Positions 1-10,000 of a DNA stretch of 64,000 nt are shown here, in pieces. Origin of the DNA: an uncultured Ruminococcus sp. (GTDB lineage: Bacteria; Bacillota; Clostridia; Oscillospirales; Ruminococcaceae); contig CAMBLM010000009.1 in NCBI GenBank assembly GCA_945868475.1, positions 1-64,000 of the forward strand. The letters are read 5' to 3'. Each line of letters begins with the position of its first letter. Position 1 is the stretch's first letter. The position numbers and the translations under genes are program-made. The notes under the pieces were generated by a model. That model made no database searches. It saw nothing but the letters and a program-made list of their open reading frames with translations, and was not told where the DNA came from.

Positions 1-25
1 GGTTTCCCTCGCTGACAGCTTTATT

Positions 26-54
26 ATATTAACACTTTTAGCGTTGATTGTCAA
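26..54 (-). promoter_or_regulatory. Sigma-A promoter reading out of the left edge
   Basis: On the minus strand TTGACA (49-54) and TAATAT (26-31) are separated by exactly 17 bases. It reads away from the zinc-ribbon gene toward a gene beyond the left edge of the window, which is not visible. Confidence 0.6.
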
Positions 55-132
55 GTCTTTTTTCACGTTCTATGTTTTGTTCGGTTTTTTTCGACTTTTT
101 ATGCACTTTGTGTGCAAATCATACAAACACTG

Positions 133-969
133 TTATTCAACCGTTGTCATAAACCCAATGTAATCCAGCTCATTGACATAAACATTCTTTACACTCTCGT
201 CAACATCATTGAATACAACACAATAATTGCATACAACGTCATTTCCGCTTGTTTCATCACTGTAATAATAGCGATATACATTCGTCACCGTATTGTCAAT
301 TCCCTTTATAATGGAATACGGCGTAAATCCCAGCGCCCGGTCAACCGCCTTGCGCTTCATTCCATATTCTACAGCCGTAAGTTCTATCTTTTTTGAACTG
401 TGATGACCTTTCCAGTTCTTTTGCAGCTGTGAAAAATCATAATATGTTACACGATCGATAGTTTCGTCGTTCGCCAGCGAAACAGAAATAGCCCACTCAG
501 GAAAGCTTACACCCTCGATCTTTATCGTCAGATTTCCCTCACAAATATTATCAAAATCGCCAAGCTGATTTACAGCATCATATTTCGATATCTTTGTGAA
601 TTCTGTTTCCGTCTTTGCCTCCGCATAAGCAAGATTTCGTCCGATCGGTACATTTTTCAGTACCTTTTCACCCTCGGACGGCATATTCATCAGCACAAAG
701 ATCGCAGCCGCCGCCAATACTATAATAACAGCCGCCGTGATGAGCACAAGCTTTACCTTGGACTTCTTCGCAGCCGTTTCTCCGCCGTCAGCAGTTTTCT
801 CTTTTTTGCCTTTTCTCTTTTTTGCCGGTCTTTTTTCAGCCTTTGCATCCGTCTGCTTCGCACTTTCGTCAAGCGCATTCATTATATTTTCCGAAGAAAG
901 ATCCTCTCCGCAGCCGCCGCAGAAAGCAGCACCCTCTTCATTTTCAAATCCGCAATTTGGACATTTCAT
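133..969 (-). CDS. Zinc-ribbon, single-pass membrane protein of unknown function
   Basis: 278 residues. The N-terminus is a compact zinc ribbon with cysteines at 3, 6, 17 and 20 (CPNC...CGGC). A lysine/alanine-rich linker follows (about 36-70), then one hydrophobic segment (about 73-94), then a C-terminal domain of about 180 residues that I do not recognise. The positive linker before the membrane segment predicts a cytoplasmic zinc ribbon and an external C-terminal domain. The start is supported by a GGAAGGGATGG ribosome site upstream. Zinc-ribbon plus membrane anchor proteins are common in Clostridia and rarely characterised, so no function is assigned. No partner gene is adjacent on this strand. 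A second zinc-finger membrane protein lies at 20770-21762 but is not obviously related outside the metal-binding part. Confidence 0.85.
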   Translation of the reverse strand: MKCPNCGFENEEGAAFCGGCGEDLSSENIMNALDESAKQTDAKAEKRPAKKRKGKKEKTADGGETAAKKSKVKLVLITAAVIIVLAAAAIFVLMNMPSEGEKVLKNVPIGRNLAYAEAKTETEFTKISKYDAVNQLGDFDNICEGNLTIKIEGVSFPEWAISVSLANDETIDRVTYYDFSQLQKNWKGHHSSKKIELTAVEYGMKRKAVDRALGFTPYSIIKGIDNTVTNVYRYYYSDETSGNDVVCNYCVVFNDVDESVKNVYVNELDYIGFMTTVE

Positions 970-1193
970 ATTTTTGCCATCCCTTCCGTAAATTTGATTT
1001 TGTCAAAATAATCGTGAATATTCCCGATCTTTACATATATACATATAAATTGTAATAAATGCGCGATATTGCCTTAATAGTATCATTTTTTCTCTTTTTT
1101 GTCAAGCATACGGCAGAAACTGCCCCAAAAAGTGTTATTCCATAATTCGCATATTATATTCCAATAAAAGCATTTCACTTTGCCTAACTTTTG

Positions 1194-1202
1194 TGTTATA
1201 AT
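1194..1202 (+). promoter_or_regulatory. Extended -10 promoter of the alcohol dehydrogenase
   Basis: TGTTATAAT (extended -10, TGn plus TATAAT at 1197-1202) without a good -35 box. It leaves an AT-rich leader of about 100 bases before the gene. Apart from this promoter and leader, I see nothing else in the 970-1312 gap. Confidence 0.5.
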
Positions 1203-1312
1203 AGTTTTATAGAAAAGGTATAAAAAATCCATATTTTGTGGAAACTTTTTCTACACTTTATATAACTTAATGCTTATCATTAAAATCTAACTTAAAATTG
1301 GAGGAATTTGTT

Positions 1313-2530
1313 ATGGCAAGATTTACTTTACCAAGAGATCTGTATTTCGGAAAAGGCGCAATTGAGAACCTTAAAACTTTTAAGGGCAAAAAGGCAATGA
1401 TCGTTGTCGGAGGAGGTTCAATGAAGCGTTTTGGATTCCTCCGGAAAGCCGAAGATTACCTTAAACAGGCAGGTATGGAAGTTGCTCTCTACGAGGGCGT
1501 AGAGCCGGATCCATCCGTAGAAACCGTTATGAAGGGCGCACAGGCTATGCTCGACTTCGGACCTGACTGGATCGTTGCTATCGGCGGCGGCTCACCTATC
1601 GACGCTGCAAAGGCAATGTGGATAAAGTATGAGTACCCCGATTGTACATTTGAAGATATGTGCAAGGTTTTCGGTATCCCAGAACTGCGTAAAAAGGCTA
1701 AATTCTGTGCGATTTCTTCAACCTCAGGCACAGCTACCGAAGTAACCGCATTCTCTATCATCACTGACTATTCAAAGGGAATCAAGTACCCTATCGCCGA
1801 TTTCGAGATCACCCCTGACGTTGCTATCGTTGACCCCGACCTCGCAGAAACAATGCCTCAGAAGCTTGTTGCCCATACCGGTATGGACGCTATCACACAC
1901 GCTATCGAAGCTTATGTTTCGACCGCAAACAGCAACTATTCCGACCCTCTTGCTATCCATGCTATCGAAATGATCCAGGCTGACCTCGTTGATTCCTATA
2001 ATGGAGATATGGCTGCCCGCGACAGAATGCACGATGCTCAGTGCCTCGCAGGTATGGCATTCTCGAATGCCCTCCTTGGTATCGTCCACTCAATGGCTCA
2101 TAAAACGGGTGCAGCATTCGCTGACTACGGCGCACATATTATCCACGGTGCAGCAAATGCAATGTACCTCCCGAAGGTTATCGCATTCAATGCAAAAGAC
2201 CCGACCGCTAAGAAGCGTTACGGCGTAATTGCAGATTATATGCACCTCGGCGGAGCAAATGACGATGAAAAGGTAAAACTCCTCATCGAATTCCTCAGAG
2301 GTATGAACGATAAGCTCAAGATCCCTCACTGCATCAAGAATTACGGCACGGACAGCTATCCGACAGAACAGGGCTTCGTTCCCGAGAATGTATTCCTCGA
2401 AAGACTTCCCGAGATTGCAAAGAACGCTATCGGCGATGCCTGCACAGGCTCGAACCCACGTCAGCCGTCACAGGAAGAAATGGAAAAGTTGCTTAAATGC
2501 TGCTACTACGACACAGACGTTGATTTCTGA
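1313..2530 (+). CDS. Iron-containing alcohol dehydrogenase
   Basis: 405 residues. The start is the ATG at 1313, 8 bases after GGAGG (1300-1304); an upstream in-frame TTG overlaps that ribosome site and is rejected. The protein is a full-length group III (Fe-dependent) alcohol dehydrogenase: an N-terminal nucleotide-binding domain with VVGGGS (about 31-36) and the GGGSPIDAAK signature (91-100), then a helical metal domain with GMDAITHAIEAY, SMAHKTGA and the conserved ADYGAHIIHGAANA segment that provides metal-binding histidines. The family reduces acetaldehyde or butyraldehyde to alcohol with NAD(P)H, regenerating cofactor during fermentation. Coenzyme and aldehyde preference cannot be told here. 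It appears monocistronic, with a promoter upstream and a terminator directly downstream. Confidence 0.93.
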   Translation: MARFTLPRDLYFGKGAIENLKTFKGKKAMIVVGGGSMKRFGFLRKAEDYLKQAGMEVALYEGVEPDPSVETVMKGAQAMLDFGPDWIVAIGGGSPIDAAKAMWIKYEYPDCTFEDMCKVFGIPELRKKAKFCAISSTSGTATEVTAFSIITDYSKGIKYPIADFEITPDVAIVDPDLAETMPQKLVAHTGMDAITHAIEAYVSTANSNYSDPLAIHAIEMIQADLVDSYNGDMAARDRMHDAQCLAGMAFSNALLGIVHSMAHKTGAAFADYGAHIIHGAANAMYLPKVIAFNAKDPTAKKRYGVIADYMHLGGANDDEKVKLLIEFLRGMNDKLKIPHCIKNYGTDSYPTEQGFVPENVFLERLPEIAKNAIGDACTGSNPRQPSQEEMEKLLKCCYYDTDVDF

Positions 2531-2554
2531 TCGTACATATAAAAACTGCCAAAG

Positions 2555-2591
2555 CCGCCGCAGGAACTTCGCTTGCGGCGGTTTAATATTT
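2555..2591 (+). terminator. Rho-independent terminator after the alcohol dehydrogenase
   Basis: GC-rich stem CCGCCGCA (2555-2562) pairs with TGCGGCGG (2574-2581), followed by TTTAATATTTT. Confidence 0.85.
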
Positions 2592-2616
2592 TAAAAAGCT
2601 AACAAGGATATACAAA

Positions 2617-3069
2617 ATGAACTTTGATGAAAACTACCGCTCATTCCTGAACGACTTCGGAAAAGGCAGAAAAGCCGTCCTTTCCACAGCCGAAAACAAT
2701 GCCGTTTCCTCGCGAATGATGAGCGTCGTCCAAATTAACGGCATTTTTTATTTTCAAACGGATAATACGTTCCGAAAATACCGCCAGCTTATACAAAACC
2801 ATAATGTCGCTTTGTGTATAGACAATATCCAGATCGAGGGCGAAGCCGAGGAGATAGGTCATCCGCTGAAAAACTCCGACTTCTGCAAGGTTTTTGAAGC
2901 GTGCTTCAAAGGCTCGTTCGATGCCTATACTTCGCTTGAAAACGAACGTCTTTTTGCCGTAAAACCTGCATATATACAGCGTTGGATATATAAAAACGGC
3001 TCACCCTATATCGAAAGCTTCGACTTCAAAACGCGTACTTATAAATTTGAACAATATATCGGAATATAA
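2617..3069 (+). CDS. Pyridoxamine 5'-phosphate oxidase-like flavin-binding protein
   Basis: 150 residues, the normal length for the small single-domain split-barrel family (general stress protein 26-like). The N-terminal part (AVSSRMMSVVQINGIFYFQTD, taken as two short motifs around residues 28-49) matches the R-M-x-V-x-x-x-G-x-x-F-F-x-T-D pattern that in relatives binds FMN. The rest is consistent with a split beta barrel. True PdxH enzymes are longer and carry extra C-terminal residues, so a vitamin B6 role is unlikely. It is more probably an FMN- or F420-type reductase of unknown substrate. The start is supported by AAGGAT upstream. It lies between two terminators and converges on dapL. Confidence 0.8.
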   Translation: MNFDENYRSFLNDFGKGRKAVLSTAENNAVSSRMMSVVQINGIFYFQTDNTFRKYRQLIQNHNVALCIDNIQIEGEAEEIGHPLKNSDFCKVFEACFKGSFDAYTSLENERLFAVKPAYIQRWIYKNGSPYIESFDFKTRTYKFEQYIGI

Positions 3070-3073
3070 AAAA

Positions 3074-3107
3074 TTCCCACGGAAAATTCTCTCCGTGGGA
3101 AAATTTT
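3074..3107. terminator. Bidirectional terminator between PNPOx-like gene and dapL
   Basis: TTCCCACGGA (3074-3083) pairs with TCCGTGGGAA (3092-3101). There is a T-run to the right on the plus strand and an A-run to the left, so it can stop transcription of both convergent genes. Confidence 0.85.
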
Positions 3108-4316
3108 TTATTTCTTCAAAAGCTTTTTAAGTCTTTCCATTGCCTCGACAGTGTTTTCTTTCGTGCCGAAAGCAGTCAGTCTGAACCAACCCTTGCCGTT
3201 CGGACCAAAGCCCTCGCCCGGAGTTCCGACAACCTGAATTTCGTGAAGAAGATAGTCGAAAAACTCCCAGCTGCCCATTCCGTTCGGACATTTCAGCCAA
3301 ATGTAAGGCGAGTTCTTGCCGCCCGTGTACTTGATGCCAAGCTCTTCGCAGGTTTCGCTCATAATGCGCGCATTTTCCATATAATAGTCAATGTCAGCGT
3401 GCGTCTGCTTCTGACCCTCCTCGGTGAAAACAGCCTCAGCCGCCCTCTGAACGGGATAGGAAACACCATTGAACTTGCTTCCCTGACGTCTTGACCATAT
3501 CTTCGCAACGCTGACATTTTCGCCCGATTCGGTAACAGCTTCAAGTTCTTTCGGAATTACCGTGTAACCGCATCTCGTTCCCGTGAAGCCTGCCGTCTTG
3601 GAAAGCGAGCATATCTCAATGGCGCACTTTCTTGCACCATCAACCGTGAAAATGCTTCTCACAAGGCTCTTGTCACGGATAAATGCTTCATAAGCGCTGT
3701 CAAAAATGATTATCGCATTCTTTCCGATAGCATAATCGACCCAGACTTTGAGCTGTTCCTTTGTGTAGACCGAACCCGTTGGATTGTTCGGCGAGCAAAG
3801 ATAGATGATATCGCAGTCAACACTATCATCGGGCATTGCCGCAAAACCGTTCTCCTCATTGGAAGAAGCGTAGATTATCTCTTTTCCGCTCATCGTGTTC
3901 GAGTCAACGTAAACAGGATAAGCTGGGTCGGTAATAACGATCTTATTCTTGCTGCTGAAAATATCAACAATGTTTCCGCAGTCGCTCTTCGCACCGTCGC
4001 TTATAAGGATCTCCTCGGGCGAAACGTCAGCACCGATAGAATTCTTATAGTATCCCGAAATTGCTTCACGAAGAAAATCATAACCCTTGCCACTGTCCTC
4101 ATATCCACGGAATGTTTCGGGTCTGCCCATTTCGTCAGCAGCCTTTTTCATCGCCTCAACAACAACGGGCGCAAGCGACCTTGTTACGTCACCTATGCCC
4201 ATTCTGATGAGCTTCTTATCCGGATTTGCCTCACGGTAAGCATTGAGCTTCTTTGCAATATCGATAAAAAGATAATTTTCTTTGAGCTTTAAAAAATTTT
4301 CGTTTATATAAGCCAT
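3108..4316 (-). CDS. dapL: LL-diaminopimelate aminotransferase
   Basis: 402 residues. A fold-type I PLP aminotransferase that converts L-tetrahydrodipicolinate plus glutamate directly to LL-diaminopimelate, bypassing the acyl pathways. Visible features: the N-terminal family pattern YLFIDIAKKL, IRMGIGDVT near residue 40, CSPNNPTG at about 174-181, and the PLP lysine in SLSKTAGFTGTR (about K240), followed by the dapL-typical C-terminal half. The length is usual for the family. It lies 21 bases downstream of dapF in the same orientation, so the last two enzymes making meso-diaminopimelate are probably co-transcribed. This agrees with the DNPR motif in the MurE part of the fusion at 53344-56223. 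GAAAGGAAAG upstream supports the start. Confidence 0.95.
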   Translation of the reverse strand: MAYINENFLKLKENYLFIDIAKKLNAYREANPDKKLIRMGIGDVTRSLAPVVVEAMKKAADEMGRPETFRGYEDSGKGYDFLREAISGYYKNSIGADVSPEEILISDGAKSDCGNIVDIFSSKNKIVITDPAYPVYVDSNTMSGKEIIYASSNEENGFAAMPDDSVDCDIIYLCSPNNPTGSVYTKEQLKVWVDYAIGKNAIIIFDSAYEAFIRDKSLVRSIFTVDGARKCAIEICSLSKTAGFTGTRCGYTVIPKELEAVTESGENVSVAKIWSRRQGSKFNGVSYPVQRAAEAVFTEEGQKQTHADIDYYMENARIMSETCEELGIKYTGGKNSPYIWLKCPNGMGSWEFFDYLLHEIQVVGTPGEGFGPNGKGWFRLTAFGTKENTVEAMERLKKLLKK

Positions 4317-4337
4317 TTTCAGTACTTTCCTTTCAAA

Positions 4338-5177
4338 TCAAAGCTTGATCTCGCCGTCAAAAACCGTTTCGGCAGGGCCGCTCATTATAATGTGGTTGTT
4401 GTCACTGCGGTATGTTATCGTAAGATCACCGCCGCGAAGCTTCAGCGTTATCGGCTCGTCCTTTTTGCAGAAACCGTTCAGTACAGCCGCAGCCGCAGTC
4501 GCACAAGCTCCCGTTCCGCAAGCCCAGGTTTCGCCCGAACCGCGCTCCCAAACACGCATTTTAATGGTGTGTCCGTCGAGTATCTCACAGAATTCCGTGT
4601 TCACACGCTCGGGGAAGATAGGGTCATTCTCATAATCAGGGCCTATCTTTTCAAGATCAAGTCCGTCAATTTTGCTCGTGAAAACAACCGCATGAGGATT
4701 TCCCATAGATACCGCCGTGATGTTCACGCTCTTTCCGTTGACATCTATAGGCTTGTTAATAAAGCTGTCACCCTTTGCTAACATAGGAATATCTTTCGGA
4801 GCAAGAATAGGCTCGCCCATGTCAACATCGACCGTCTTTACAACACCATTCTCGGGGTGAAGCGTGAGATACTTGATGCCGCTTTTCGTTTCAAGCGTTA
4901 TCTCCGTCTTGTCCGTCAGCTTGTTGTCATAAACATATTTGCCGATGCAGCGCGTAGCATTGCCGCACATCATACCCTCCGAACCGTCAGCATTGAACAT
5001 TCTCATTCGGAAATCAGCCTTTTCGGACGGCATTATAAGCACCAATCCGTCACCGCCGATGCCGAAATGACGGTCACTGACCCTGATCGAAACCTTTTCG
5101 GGGTCATCGACCTTTTCCTCAAAACAGTTGACATAGATATAGTCGTTGCCGATCCCCTGCATTTTGGTAAAGCGCAT
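4338..5177 (-). CDS. dapF: Diaminopimelate epimerase
   Basis: 279 residues. Converts LL- to meso-diaminopimelate, the cross-linking residue of the wall and lysine precursor. Both catalytic cysteines are present in the family motifs: MMCGNATRC (first Cys at about 71) and WACGTGACA (about 220). The N-terminal MQGIGNDYIYVN is also typical. The ribosome site GAGGAAG lies before the ATG. It is followed closely by dapL. Upstream, 103 bases away on the same strand, is an ANTAR response regulator whose strong promoter could also drive dapF-dapL. Confidence 0.95.
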   Translation of the reverse strand: MRFTKMQGIGNDYIYVNCFEEKVDDPEKVSIRVSDRHFGIGGDGLVLIMPSEKADFRMRMFNADGSEGMMCGNATRCIGKYVYDNKLTDKTEITLETKSGIKYLTLHPENGVVKTVDVDMGEPILAPKDIPMLAKGDSFINKPIDVNGKSVNITAVSMGNPHAVVFTSKIDGLDLEKIGPDYENDPIFPERVNTEFCEILDGHTIKMRVWERGSGETWACGTGACATAAAAVLNGFCKKDEPITLKLRGGDLTITYRSDNNHIIMSGPAETVFDGEIKL

Positions 5178-5280
5178 AAAAACACTTCCTCACAATATTA
5201 TAATCAGTCAAAGTACACCGTATCCGCGAAACATATCCATTTTATTGCGCTGTCAGATGCAGAAAACTGCCGCATTATCA

Positions 5281-5853
5281 TCACATCTCATACGTCTTTA
5301 AAATATCAAGCGCGACCTCGACCTCAGGAACACGCTGATCCATAGCTCGCTTCTGTATCTGCCTGTGAGCGTCCTCCTCCGTGATTCGGAGGTACTGGAT
5401 AAGTACGCATTTTGCACGGTTTATCTGCTTTAAATTGTAAAGCTTCTTTTCAAGCTCCCTGCGTTCTTTTTCATTCTCAAGAAGCTTTTTTCTCGCAGAA
5501 ACCGTGAAATTTACAGCCTGAACAAGAACCGACTTCGTGAAAGGCTTTGAGAGTATGTAACAACCCTTGTCGCCTATCTTTCGGTAGATCTCGTCATAAT
5601 TTTTCTGTGCCGCCGTTACGATGAGCGCACTTGCAGTATTCTCCGTTATAAATGCCGCAAGCTCCAGACCGTATTCGTCCGCAAGCGGAGTGTTGAGTAT
5701 TATCAGATCAAATTCGCAGTCTGTGACAATGTTTCTTGCATTGCTTCCGTCCGAAACGGATATCGAATCGAAGCCGCAGGACTTTACCGTCAAAGCAAGA
5801 TTATCACGCATCTCTTCATTTAAAGATATAACAAGAGCCTTTGAACCTGACAT
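5281..5853 (-). CDS. ANTAR-domain response regulator
   Basis: 190 residues. The N-terminal two-thirds is a receiver-like domain (starts SKALVISLNEEMRDN, with an LIILNTPL segment at about residue 50 where a phospho-acceptor aspartate is expected). A coiled segment follows (about 115-140, rich in E/K/R), then a C-terminal ANTAR domain (about 140-190, including RAKCVLIQYLRITEEDAHRQ as the typical A-K-x-x-L signature). ANTAR proteins bind tandem RNA stem-loops and prevent transcription termination. The usual acceptor Asp appears to be Asn in LNTP, so phosphorylation as a switch is doubtful. No ANTAR target hairpins were recognised nearby. Its own promoter is at 5940-5968, and it may be co-transcribed with dapF-dapL. 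Confidence 0.85.
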   Translation of the reverse strand: MSGSKALVISLNEEMRDNLALTVKSCGFDSISVSDGSNARNIVTDCEFDLIILNTPLADEYGLELAAFITENTASALIVTAAQKNYDEIYRKIGDKGCYILSKPFTKSVLVQAVNFTVSARKKLLENEKERRELEKKLYNLKQINRAKCVLIQYLRITEEDAHRQIQKRAMDQRVPEVEVALDILKTYEM

Positions 5854-5939
5854 TTTCGCACTCCTCTCAAAAAAATCGTCTTTTCGGAAAACAATAATTA
5901 CACCGCAGTATCATTGCCGTTTCCCCGGCTGACAAGGTT

Positions 5940-5968
5940 ATAATAACATACTAATTTGATTTTGTCAA
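5940..5968 (-). promoter_or_regulatory. Sigma-A promoter of the ANTAR regulator
   Basis: TTGACA (5963-5968), 17-base spacer, TATTAT (5940-5945), reading toward the ANTAR gene about 85 bases away. Confidence 0.75.
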
Positions 5969-6060
5969 TAGTTTTTGCAAGATTTTATTTTAAATCCTGC
6001 AAAATTAAACTTTTAATAATATTTTTATATGTTTTTTTGCAATATAAAGTTAGTTTAACT

Positions 6061-6924
6061 TCATTTTACAGTCTTTCTGTTGTTGTATAAGAACATCGAT
6101 ACCGCTGCCAGAATGATTATTCCATATCCGACAAAGCTCCACTTGTCGGGGACCTGCCCGAAAAGGAAAAATCCAAGCAGCGTCGAGAAAAGTATCTGAG
6201 TGTAGTCGAAAACGGAAACCTCCCTCGCAGGAGCGTGTGTGTAAGCCGCCGTTATAGAGAACTGACCGCCTGCCGCCGAAAATCCCGTAAGAAGCAGCAT
6301 AAGCGTCTGGTATAAGCTCATCGGTACGAAATGCAGTATCACATACGGCAGCACAGTAACACAGGAAAATACCGAGAATACAAACACTATCACAGGGCCT
6401 TTTTCTCCGCCTCTGCCAAGCTTACTCACGAATGCATAAGCCGCACCTGCACCAAGTCCGCCGAGAAATCCTGTCAGCGACGGGAAAAGCGAAGCGTTCG
6501 CAAATGTCGGCTTTATTATGAATAAGCTTCCCACAAACGCCGTCAGTACCGCGCAAAGCTGAAATGCCGTAGGCTTGTCTTTGAGTATTATCGCCGAAAA
6601 TACCACCGCAAAGAACGGCGACATCTTGTTGAGCATCGAAGCGTCCGCAAGCATAAGATGATCTATCGCGTAAAAATTGCATATCATTCCGAGCGTTCCG
6701 CAGAATGCCCTCAAAAACATATATATGCGGTTTTCCTTTTTACAGGTTATCCTGATATGACCCTTTTTAAGAATTATAAATGCCGCTATCGCAGCCACAA
6801 AATTGCGGAAAAATACCTTCTGCATAAAAGGAAGATCGCCCGCAAGCTGTATCGAAGCGTTCATCACCGCAAAGCAGAACGCCGAACATATAATATATAG
6901 TATTGCCTTATTTTTGCTTTTCAT
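6061..6924 (-). CDS. DMT-family (EamA) transporter
   Basis: 287 residues from the ATG at 6924. A longer in-frame start at 6966 lies inside a stem-loop and is rejected. The protein has about ten hydrophobic segments in two EamA repeats, the usual 10-TM drug/metabolite transporter layout. Recognisable pieces include FFRNFVAAIAAF in the first repeat and DYTQILFSTLLGFFLFGQ near the end of the second. The substrate cannot be told from sequence; relatives export amino acids, riboflavin-like metabolites or nucleobases. It lies directly downstream of the histidine kinase on the same strand. On the other side, the AT-rich gap to the ANTAR gene holds only that gene's promoter. Confidence 0.88.
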   Translation of the reverse strand: MKSKNKAILYIICSAFCFAVMNASIQLAGDLPFMQKVFFRNFVAAIAAFIILKKGHIRITCKKENRIYMFLRAFCGTLGMICNFYAIDHLMLADASMLNKMSPFFAVVFSAIILKDKPTAFQLCAVLTAFVGSLFIIKPTFANASLFPSLTGFLGGLGAGAAYAFVSKLGRGGEKGPVIVFVFSVFSCVTVLPYVILHFVPMSLYQTLMLLLTGFSAAGGQFSITAAYTHAPAREVSVFDYTQILFSTLLGFFLFGQVPDKWSFVGYGIIILAAVSMFLYNNRKTVK

Positions 6925-6945
6925 TTTCTCTTTCACCCAAAGTAT

Positions 6946-6981
6946 AAGACCGCATAAGCCGCCCATAGCTTATGCGGTCTT
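6946..6981. terminator. Stem-loop between kinase and transporter
   Basis: A perfect 14-base inverted repeat, AAGACCGCATAAGC (6946-6959) and GCTTATGCGGTCTT (6968-6981). On the minus strand, where the kinase ends, the tail is poor in T (TATACTTTGGG), so termination there may be partial. The better T-run (TTTATTTTT) is on the plus strand. Confidence 0.6.
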
Positions 6982-7008
6982 TATTTTTAGACTGTCAAAC
7001 AAATGTCG

Positions 7009-10000
7009 TCAGTGCTTTTTCAAAGCCGCCTTTAAAACTCTGCGTATCTGCCTTATGTCGATAGGCTTTGACAAATGTCCGTTCATTCCGCACTGCGCCG
7101 ATTTCTTGATATCCTCGTCAAAAGCGTTCGCCGTCAGCGCGATTATCGGGATCGCCCTCGCATCGGTACGGTCAAGACTTCGTATCTTCCTTGTAGCTTC
7201 AAGTCCGTCCATAACAGGCATACGAATATCCATCAGTATCGCATCATAGTAATTCTCTGCCGAATCGGTAAACTTCTGTACAGCTATCTCACCGTTTTCC
7301 GCAGTTTCAATGACAAGTCCCTCGTGTTCAAGCAGCTTTACCGCTATCATTCGGTTGATCTCATCATCTTCCGCAATAAGAAGTCTGCGTCCCTCGATCG
7401 GAACATCTTCGTTTTCCGCTGTTTCATTCTCAACCATTGACTTGTCAGCTATCGGCAGTGCAAGATCAAAATAGAACTCCGAACCCTTTCCGAGTTCGCT
7501 CTCAACATTGAGCTTTCCGCCCATCATTGATACATAAGCGTTGCTTATCGCAAGTCCAAGACCCGTTCCGCCGTACTTCGCAGTTATCCTGCCGTCAAGC
7601 TGCTCGAACGAATCGAATATTTTCTCAATGTTTTCATGGCTGATGCCGATGCCCATATCCTTAACGGAGAAATGCAGACAAACATTGCCGTTGTTCACGC
7701 CCGTTTCATTCACTGTAAGTGTTATTCCGCCGTTGTGAGTGAATTTGAGCGCATTTCCGAGTATGTTTATAAGTACCTGACGAAGCTTTAAGCTGTCACC
7801 GAATACATAGCGATGCTCGACCGTACCCTCGACCGCAAGATATAAGCCTTTCTGCTCAGTCTGAACACGGATTATCGTTTCCGTGTCATCAATCAGCGTC
7901 TGCAGATCGAACGGCAGACTGTTTACGACCATCTTTCCGCTCTCGATCTTTGAAAGTTCAAGATTGCTGTTGATAAGTTCAAGCAGATAGTGTGAAGAAC
8001 TGTCGATCTGTTCAATATAATCACGGGCTTCATCATTCAGCTCGCAGCTGTCAAGAAGTATCCTCGTTATGCCCATGACTGCGTTCATCGGCGTTCTTAT
8101 CTCGTGCGACATCTTCGAGAAGAATTCACTTCTCGCAACGTTTTCCGAAGCCGTTCTGGACGAGATGACCTGCGCCGAAATTACCCTCGAAAGCTCTGCC
8201 ATAGACTTTATCGAAGCCTCACGGTGTTCACGCTCAACCGCACTGAATGCAAGGAACGCATACGGCGCACCGTTGTAGAAAACGGGCGTTATCAGTACCT
8301 TGCCCTCATCACGGAGCATCGCGATGAACGACGAAAGCTCATTCGATGAAGCGTAGAAATTCTTGTCGGCAATGATGTTTTCCTCCGCCGAAAGCAGCTT
8401 TATAAGCTCGTCAAAGCCCTCGCCGAGCGAAAATGCACTGTCAACTATCTTTATCTTTCCGTACCTACTCCACTGGCGGAAAACACGCACCGAGCTTCGG
8501 TCACGGTTCATATCGAAAAATGCTATCCTCTCCAGATCGAGCATTCGACCTATCTTGCAGAAGATGATGTCAATAGCCTTGGTGAGCTTCTTCGATTTTT
8601 CGAGCATATTAATGGTGTAGGAAACCATGTTGTCGGTAGGATTATATTCACTTTCAAGCTCGCTTATGCCTGCACTCGATTCATAGTTCGCCGCCGCAAG
8701 CTTTGATCTTACCGAAAGATCGAACTGCGCCTCGCGGTAGTATGTTATCCTCGGGTAAGAAGGCATTTCGGAAGCAAGACTTGCCAAGCGCGCATTATCC
8801 ACCGCATCGGCAAACTCCGAAGGCTTTCCTCCCTGGAAAATACCTATTCCGCAGTATATCGAAGCATCATCCTCCGATGAATAAACCCTGTCAATGTATG
8901 AAAGCGCCTTGTTCAGATTTTCACCCTTGTCGCCATCCAAATTGCTCGGAACGAGTACAGCAATGTCCGATACCGACATTCGCCATATAATGTTGTCCTT
9001 GGATTCAAAAAGCCGTATTATCGCAGCTATTTCTTCCATGACCCCGTTAAAATAGTATGAACCCTCGCTACGGATAAATTCATTTACATTTTTCAGAGAG
9101 AAAATAACTATTGCGAATTTTCCGCCGTTTTCGAGTACCTGCTTCTTCGCAAGTATGTATCCGTAATCATTGTCGTAGAAGCCCGTTATCTTGTCACGGC
9201 TCGCAAGCATCTGCTGACGCTGCTCTTCCATAACCGTTTCCGTAACATTCTGTACGCAGGCAACGACCCTGACTACCTCGTCGTCCTCAATAACAGCCTT
9301 GCCAGAAACCTGATCCCAGATTATTGCCTTGTCCTTTGTGTAAACTCTCGCCCTGAACGGTTCATTCAGCTGTCCGTCAAGGAAAGATACTATCGTGTTG
9401 ATGTCCTCTTCGGGACAAACTTCACCCTCCATTACGCGCTTGCGGAAGTTGTTGAATACACTTCTCCGCGCAAAGCAATGCTTTCTGTCCTTGTCAAAAT
9501 GGAATATGATGAATACATCTTCCGCATTGATGTACTGGAAAATGCTGCTGTTGGACGACCTTAACGCTATCGAGCAAAGCTCGTGTTCGCCCTCGTATGA
9601 AAGCACAGCCTCACGGCGTTCGTCAGCCATATCGCTGACCTGCTCATAAAGCTCCGCAAGCTCCTTGTTCCTGAATGAAACCCTCTTTTCAGACTTGTCT
9701 TTTCCGCCAAGCGACTTTACCGCATCACGGAACTTTGTAAACGACTTTGCCACCGCCACAACAAATGCTATCGCACACGCAAGTCCGAAAGCGGAAATTA
9801 TTATCATCGTGACATTGAAATGCCTGCGCATATATTCGTAAGCGCTGTAAATGCTGTTTTCGCCCTCAACAGCCGCAACATACCATGTGTTCTCATAATA
9901 TGAATTCTTGCTGTAAAGATGAACTTCGCTCGCCGTGCAGTATGCCCTGCCGTCCTCAAGCTCAATGTTCTCCGTCGTGTAGGCAATGTCGGAATATTCC

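Noticed and set aside
5946-5962. Family A/C element end (TACTAATTTGA) in the ANTAR promoter
   Set aside because: Only the first 9-11 bases resemble the ends, no second end is near, and the AT-rich promoter explains the match. The same applies to ATACTAATTA near 19508 and ATACTAATAT near 15546.
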